A stretch of DNA of 38,625 nt from Chitinophagales bacterium (GTDB lineage: Bacteria > Bacteroidota > Bacteroidia > Chitinophagales > UBA2359): NCBI GenBank assembly GCA_020629005.1, contig JAHDEE010000012.1:17828-56452 (forward strand), in the 5' to 3' direction. Below are positions 34,411-38,625 of the stretch, piece by piece. The notes under the pieces were generated by a model. That model did no database searches. It was not told the origin of the DNA and was given only the letters and a program-made list of their open reading frames with translations. Both the position numbers and the translations under genes were made by a program. Position 1 is the stretch's first letter. The number at the start of each line of letters is the position of its first letter.

Positions 34411-36046
34411 TACAAAACTAAAGGCATTGCTCCACGAAGGGTATGTCATAGAGCCTGCGAAACTTGCATCCTATTTGGCTAAAGAAGTTGATGCTGAAGT
34501 CAGAGCAGTTGCCATTCCACAAACACGTGAACAAGTGCCAGAGATTCTTGCGCTTGCCAGAGAACATAAACAAGCGCTTTACCCAATTAGTACAGGAAAG
34601 AATTGGGGGCTGGGAGCAAAGCAACCTGTGGCGGGACCGGTCATTCTACTGGACTTATCAGCCTTGAGAAAAATCATCCACCTTAATCTTCGGTATGGTT
34701 ATGCGGTGGTGGAGCCAGGAGTTACACAAGGGCAGTTAGCAAAGCATTTGGAAGACATAGACGCACCTTATATCATAAATGTGACGGGGTCTGCAAGCGA
34801 GACTAGTCTGCTGGGAAACTGTCTGGAGCGAGGAGATGGATACTACAATCTTAGAGCAAATGATGTGTTGGGTATGGAAGTATTGCTCGGAAACGGACAA
34901 GTGATCAAGACGGGTTTTGGACAAGTCGCAAACAGTCGATCAGAGTATCTTTATCCGATGGGGCTTGGCCCAGATCTACAGGGTTTGTTTTTCCAATCAA
35001 ACTTTGGGGTGATTTTGTCAATTGGCTTTAGACTGATTCCGAAGCAAGAAGTGCATAGCATAGTGGTTTGCCGTTTGGAGCAAGAGAAACATTTGCCAGC
35101 TTTTCTTGAAGCGATTTTTCGATTGAAACGCTTGCGAATTTGGGATACTGAAATTCATGTAGCCGACGCAGAGCGTTCCAAATCTTCGGCTTTGCCCTTG
35201 TTGTGCGATTACTATCTGCAAACAGGCTTATCAAAGAAGAGTGCCAGGAAGAAGGCGGAAGATTGCTTTCGAACAGAGGCTACGCATTCCTGGAGTGCGC
35301 TCGGTGCACTTTCAGGAAACAAAGAAGACGTTCAACGCAGCTTCGCCAGGATCAGGAAGTTGATGAAGCCCTTTGGCAAAGCAAGCTTGCTATCTAGAAG
35401 CAGTTGGAAGAAGGCAAAGAAAATTACTGAGCTTCTGAGCTCCCTGGAAAGTATGCGAAGAAAAGACGCCATGCTCTATACAGTGGCTCCGCTCCTGGGT
35501 GTGGTGGAGGGAAAGCCCACTGATGCCGCAGTCAAAAGTGTACATTGGAACATTAAGTATCCGCACAAGCATTCCGCAGACCTTGGGCGCACCAATACGG
35601 AGGTGCTTTTTACCTGTCCGCTACTTCCCTTTGAGGGTCTGTTTCTAGAAGAGATGGTAGCACAAACAAGAAGTATCTTCAAAGATAAAGGCTTCGATTG
35701 CGCGATCACCTTGAATACCTTTAATGCGAACAGCATCGGTGCTGTCATAAATATTGTGTTCGACAGAAGAGACGAGGTGCAGCGTTCAAAAGCTCTTAAA
35801 GCCCTCAAGGCCGTCAACGCTAACTTCCAGAAGCAATCGATACCAATGTACCGTCTCGGTGTGGCTAGCATGGGAGATTGGATCGATTCCGAGAGTGCTC
35901 ATTGGCAATTGATCGGAAAACTAAAGCGTCTGTTGGACCCTGACAATGTGATTGCTCCTGGTAGATACAGTCTGTTGGTAACCGACTCTCCGACAAATGT
36001 TGACGCTGTTGCTGTGAATGATGCACCAGGACCTCAGTCCTCATAA
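34391..36046 (+). CDS. FAD-dependent oxidase, VAO/4-cresol dehydrogenase type
   Basis: A 551-residue flavoprotein of the VAO/PCMH family. The N-terminal FAD-binding domain contains ALYPISTGKNWGLGAKQP (about 64-81), GYAVVEPGVTQGQL and SLLGNCLERGDGYYNL (about 139-154), followed by LGMEVLLGNGQVIKTGFG and GPDLQGLFFQSNFGVI, and the C-terminal RLLDPDNVIAPGRYSL, all as in 4-cresol dehydrogenase and vanillyl alcohol oxidase. Those enzymes oxidise para-hydroxybenzylic carbons with FAD, often covalently bound. The substrate here is unknown; a tyrosine-derived or acylated phenol is suggested by the neighbour. Its start overlaps the preceding gene by 20 bases and its end overlaps the convergent yehS gene by 13 bases. 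Confidence 0.85.
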   Translation: MYKNSIDTKLKALLHEGYVIEPAKLASYLAKEVDAEVRAVAIPQTREQVPEILALAREHKQALYPISTGKNWGLGAKQPVAGPVILLDLSALRKIIHLNLRYGYAVVEPGVTQGQLAKHLEDIDAPYIINVTGSASETSLLGNCLERGDGYYNLRANDVLGMEVLLGNGQVIKTGFGQVANSRSEYLYPMGLGPDLQGLFFQSNFGVILSIGFRLIPKQEVHSIVVCRLEQEKHLPAFLEAIFRLKRLRIWDTEIHVADAERSKSSALPLLCDYYLQTGLSKKSARKKAEDCFRTEATHSWSALGALSGNKEDVQRSFARIRKLMKPFGKASLLSRSSWKKAKKITELLSSLESMRRKDAMLYTVAPLLGVVEGKPTDAAVKSVHWNIKYPHKHSADLGRTNTEVLFTCPLLPFEGLFLEEMVAQTRSIFKDKGFDCAITLNTFNANSIGAVINIVFDRRDEVQRSKALKALKAVNANFQKQSIPMYRLGVASMGDWIDSESAHWQLIGKLKRLLDPDNVIAPGRYSLLVTDSPTNVDAVAVNDAPGPQSS

Positions 36047-36504
36047 CCATGCCGGTATTTGATTTGCAGTCCATAGATGAACTTGCGCAGGATTTGATCT
36101 TTGCAGTGTCGATACTGGCTTTGCCCTCTTTTGCGAAAAAAGGCGCTGAGCTCATGCTTGCTGATTTGCATGTCCATATTCTCTAGGATTTCCAGTATGT
36201 CGTCATCTTTCAGGGACAAGGCAATTCGCAGTTTTCTGAAGATTTGATTGTTGTTCAGTTCTTTTTCTGGTGGAATTTGAGGGCCAGCACGTTTGCCTCT
36301 TTTGAGGTTGATAAATCCGTTGAGGAAAATAGCAAGTTCTTCATCTTTGATGGCTTCGAAGCCTTCGTCTTCTTCCCTTTTGGTCCAGGCAGCAACTTGC
36401 GTTCGGCTCACCTTGTGGTCGGCAAGCGCAAATATTTCCACCATTTGAGAATCTTTGATGTCAAATGAATAGCGCAGTCGACGCAGGATATCGCTTTTAT
36501 TCAT
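36034..36504 (-). CDS. yehS: DUF1456 / YehS family protein
   Basis: A 156-residue cytoplasmic protein made of two DUF1456 repeats (about 1-70 and 84-152). The first repeat has ILRRLRYSFDIKDSQMVEIF, ALADHKVSRTQVAAWTKRE and FLNGFINLKRGKR; the second has IFRKLRIALSLKDDDILEIL, then ISKHELSAFFRKRGQSQYRH and LRKFIYGLQIKYR. This is very close to the E. coli YehS pattern, so the family is clear, but the function is unknown. Its 3' end overlaps the flavin oxidase gene by 13 bp in convergent orientation. A perfect -7 box lies 30 bp before its ATG, at the very end of galM. Confidence 0.92.
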   Translation of the reverse strand: MNKSDILRRLRYSFDIKDSQMVEIFALADHKVSRTQVAAWTKREEDEGFEAIKDEELAIFLNGFINLKRGKRAGPQIPPEKELNNNQIFRKLRIALSLKDDDILEILENMDMQISKHELSAFFRKRGQSQYRHCKDQILRKFIYGLQIKYRHGYED

Positions 36505-36530
36505 GGATTTTGTTGGTCTTTTGACGCAAG

Positions 36531-37601
36531 CTACAAAGCTACGTCAACAACAGAAAATCGGTACTCCGATTTTGCTTGATAAAGTTGGCCAGGCTTCAGA
36601 ATTGCACTGGGAAAATCGGCATGTGCTTCGCTATCCGGGTACCATTGAGGCTCCAGGCAAAATGCAGATCTTTTAGGATAAGCTCGATCACCTTTACCTA
36701 CGATATTTGCATTTAGAAAATTGCCGGAGTAGAATTGCAGGCAAGGTTGGTCTGTCCACAGTTCCATGCTTCGACCAGACTTCGGCTCAATGACCAGTGC
36801 AGATTTGCTCAATGCTGTACTATCATCTAGTAGTACATAATTGTGGTCGTATCCTTGAGCATGGTGCATTTGCTTGTGTGCAGCTTCGATCTCCTGTCCG
36901 ATAGACTTCATAGCTCTAAAATCCAGGGGAGTGTTATCTAGCGTCACGAAACCTCCTGTCAGCGTTTGATCAGAGGCGATTTCCGTTATTTTGTCGGCAA
37001 ATATCTGGAGCCGATGATGGCCGATTTCAGGACACCCGGCACCTTGTAGATTGAAAAAGGAGTGATGTGTCATGGCTACCACTGTATCTTGGTCAGTTGT
37101 AGCGGCATAGCTTATTATAAGTCTGTCTTGATCGACCAATTCGTAACTAACGGTGGCTTCGACTCTACCAGGATAACCTTCATCGAGATGATCGCTAACA
37201 TGTTCAAAACGAACTGAGTTAGCTCGCAGCGAACTGATACGCCAAATAGCATCATCGAATCCATGAATTCCTCCATGCAAGTGATGTTTGCCATGATTTC
37301 TTGTCAAGCTATATTGCTTTTCTGCAATTTTCAGTGTCGCTCCAGATATACGATTGCAGGTACGCCCAATAGTTGCACCGAAGTATTTTTCTCTGGCACT
37401 TAGATATTCTTCTATCGTGTCATATCCAAGCACGATATCCTGGAAATGACCATTACCATCTTGGACAAACAGACTGACTATTCGAGCACCAAAATTGCTA
37501 AGCTGACAACTGGTGCCTCTGCTATTTTGCAGAGTCACCAGTTGCAGGGTTTTTCCATCGATTACCTTTTCAAAATTTTCGGGAAGAAGCAGCTTTGGCA
37601 T
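36531..37601 (-). CDS. galM: Aldose 1-epimerase (galactose mutarotase)
   Basis: A 356-residue enzyme that interconverts the alpha and beta anomers of galactose or related aldoses. Family motifs are LSNFGARIVSLFVQD (35-49), VLGYDTIEEYL, GATIGRTCNRISGA (75-88), HLHGG (107-111), THHSFFNLQG (178-187, catalytic His180), GYDHNYVL (250-257) and FCLEPQWYPDS with the catalytic Glu317. The usual T-N-H-S/A-Y-F-N-L reads T-H-H-S-F-F-N-L, but the catalytic His is in place. No galK, galT or galE is nearby. It starts 23 bp after the stop of the peptidase-like gene, on the same strand, so they are probably cotranscribed. The signal-less N-terminus suggests a cytoplasmic location. Confidence 0.92.
   Translation of the reverse strand: MPKLLLPENFEKVIDGKTLQLVTLQNSRGTSCQLSNFGARIVSLFVQDGNGHFQDIVLGYDTIEEYLSAREKYFGATIGRTCNRISGATLKIAEKQYSLTRNHGKHHLHGGIHGFDDAIWRISSLRANSVRFEHVSDHLDEGYPGRVEATVSYELVDQDRLIISYAATTDQDTVVAMTHHSFFNLQGAGCPEIGHHRLQIFADKITEIASDQTLTGGFVTLDNTPLDFRAMKSIGQEIEAAHKQMHHAQGYDHNYVLLDDSTALSKSALVIEPKSGRSMELWTDQPCLQFYSGNFLNANIVGKGDRAYPKRSAFCLEPQWYPDSEAHADFPSAILKPGQLYQAKSEYRFSVVDVAL
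36534..36541 (-). promoter_or_regulatory. -7 promoter box for yehS inside the galM 3' end
   Basis: On the minus strand TAGCTTTG is an exact TAnnTTTG match, 30 bp before the yehS ATG and overlapping the last codons of galM. Confidence 0.45.
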
Positions 37602-37624
37602 TCGGAAAGATGCAAATTTTCCGG

Positions 37625-38536
37625 CTAATATCCACTATCATTGACCAGCTTGCTGACACGTTCATTGAAGTTCTCGCGATCGATGTCCAACATCTCTCCG
37701 ATGGCTTTGAAGTAATTATCGGACTCTTTACTGGATCGACCACAGTTGATCATCTTGTCTACACCTACTTTGCCATGCTGTCTCTCAACCTCATCGCAGA
37801 TGATTGCTGAAATAGTGGATTTTGCTGAAGCCTCCGGAGCTAAGTCTGTGAAAATCTTTGCATTAGCCTGGAAAAGACTGTAATAGCTTTCTTCAGGATG
37901 CCGCTTGAGGTAAGATTGCAATGCCGGAACTAGATGTTCCATAGTAATCATGTCGCCATTAGGGTCTGTCCAGTAGGCATTTCCCCAACTGTAGGCGAGA
38001 CCCTCTTCTGTGATCCAGTTTCGGTTTTCTCGTTTATTGATTTTACCAGAGTAGTAATGGAACACATCGTGCGAAAAATCTTCGTTGTTCATGATCGAGA
38101 AAATGTGTCCCTCATCAACTCCGTGTCCGTTGCGAAACTTGCTGGTTTCCTTAGCATCGAAAACAAATCCGAGCAACTGAATGAGCTCCTGGTAATGATC
38201 ACATAAGTAGAATTGAAAACCTTCAGCCTCAAGTCCAAACTTCTCCGCCATTGCCTTGTTCTTTCTTGCAAAGGTTTGTGCTCTTTCGCGGTTGAAGTCT
38301 TCTTTGAAGTAATAGGTTGTCAGACCCACGGTCTCCGTTTTCCAGTGTCTTGTCTTGTGGTCTAGAGGGCAAGCAAAGCTGAAGTTGCCATCTTCATCAT
38401 TAGTCGCTATTAGCTCATATATGAGGTGTAGTTCGGGTTCATCTTGCTCAGCTCCGAGCCAGGCGATTGTAAGGTTAAACTGGGTGTTTGAAATAGGGTA
38501 AAGGTTAATAAGTTGGGGAGCGTAAAAATTGTCCAT
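37625..38536 (-). CDS. Gluzincin-like protein with HDxxH motif, function unknown
   Basis: A 303-residue protein with no signal peptide. The most striking region is FSHDVFHYYSGKINKRENRN (His156, Asp157, His160) followed by EEGLAYSWGNAYWTD (Glu177/Glu178), which mirrors the HExxH plus downstream E-E-G-x-A/T arrangement of MA-clan metallopeptidases, but with Asp instead of the catalytic Glu. The C-terminus (ERQHGKVGVDKMINCGRSSK, ESDNYFKAIGEMLDIDRENF) also follows the helical tail of such peptidase-like proteins. A protease, an inactive homologue or an unrelated fold are all possible. It is the first gene of a probable two-gene unit with galM. The 89 bp upstream contain TACTTTG about 50 bp before the start as a possible -7 box, one base shorter than consensus. 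Confidence 0.55.
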   Translation of the reverse strand: MDNFYAPQLINLYPISNTQFNLTIAWLGAEQDEPELHLIYELIATNDEDGNFSFACPLDHKTRHWKTETVGLTTYYFKEDFNRERAQTFARKNKAMAEKFGLEAEGFQFYLCDHYQELIQLLGFVFDAKETSKFRNGHGVDEGHIFSIMNNEDFSHDVFHYYSGKINKRENRNWITEEGLAYSWGNAYWTDPNGDMITMEHLVPALQSYLKRHPEESYYSLFQANAKIFTDLAPEASAKSTISAIICDEVERQHGKVGVDKMINCGRSSKESDNYFKAIGEMLDIDRENFNERVSKLVNDSGY

Positions 38537-38625
38537 TTCTTTTGATAATTAGTTAAGTGTCAATCTATAGACTAGTGCTGCGTAAACAAAGTATGTGACA
38601 CCATTAAGGAGCTTATCTTTTTGTC

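Overview
The window reads as chromosome of a Bacteroidota bacterium, probably a Saprospira-like lineage (lineage is inference). The reasons are a giant protein with a gliding-motility-associated (type IX secretion) C-terminal domain, the order DUF3822-rsmD-coaD, a TonB-dependent receptor, a C10 protease, -7 promoter boxes of the TAnnTTTG type and almost no Shine-Dalgarno signals. I see no rRNA, tRNA, CRISPR array, transposase or phage genes.

Layout. 1-2.1 kb: the 3' end of a TonB-dependent receptor and a MATE exporter. 2.3-6.3 kb: a pilin-like membrane protein, DUF3822, rsmD, coaD and a cysteine desulfurase, all on +. 6.3-12.8 kb: one 2150-residue secreted protein built from a triplicated module. 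13.1-19.7 kb: small envelope proteins (SRPBCC, YeaQ/GlsB-like, three lipoproteins, one basic unknown), a four-PAS LuxR-type regulator and a Bax-inhibitor-1 protein. 19.7-23.4 kb (-): a class A penicillin-binding protein and a membrane-anchored YegP-like protein. 23.7-25.2 kb: an arsenosugar pair (AhpD-like protein and ArsS radical SAM enzyme). 25.6-30.6 kb (-): a queuosine-precursor transporter, a C10 protease with five FN3-like repeats, and a lysine-tailed exported protein. 30.9-33.0 kb: a 7TM-HD (PgpH-type) phosphodiesterase. 33.8-36.0 kb: an overlapping pair, a GNAT acyltransferase-like protein and a VAO/PCMH-type flavin oxidase. 36.0-38.5 kb (-): YehS, GalM and a peptidase-like protein.

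The most notable signal is not a gene. Four copies of a roughly 175-190 bp sequence (12830-13003 +, 33043-33230 +, 25321-25504 -, 480-666 -) lie 30-83 nt downstream of four unrelated genes, always in the sense orientation of that gene. They share short conserved blocks at the 5' end, middle and 3' end. In each copy a long-range inverted repeat lies at the same place, but the arm sequence differs between copies while the pairing is kept. That is the pattern expected of a structured RNA or of a mobile element recognised by its structure, and I do not recognise the family.

Other points worth checking are the overlapping acyltransferase/flavin oxidase pair with a repeat-rich upstream region, several promoter boxes that end four bases before the start codon (likely leaderless mRNAs), an RsmD whose catalytic motif reads GPPY, a gluzincin-like protein with HDxxH in place of HExxH, and a C10 protease with no type IX sorting domain.
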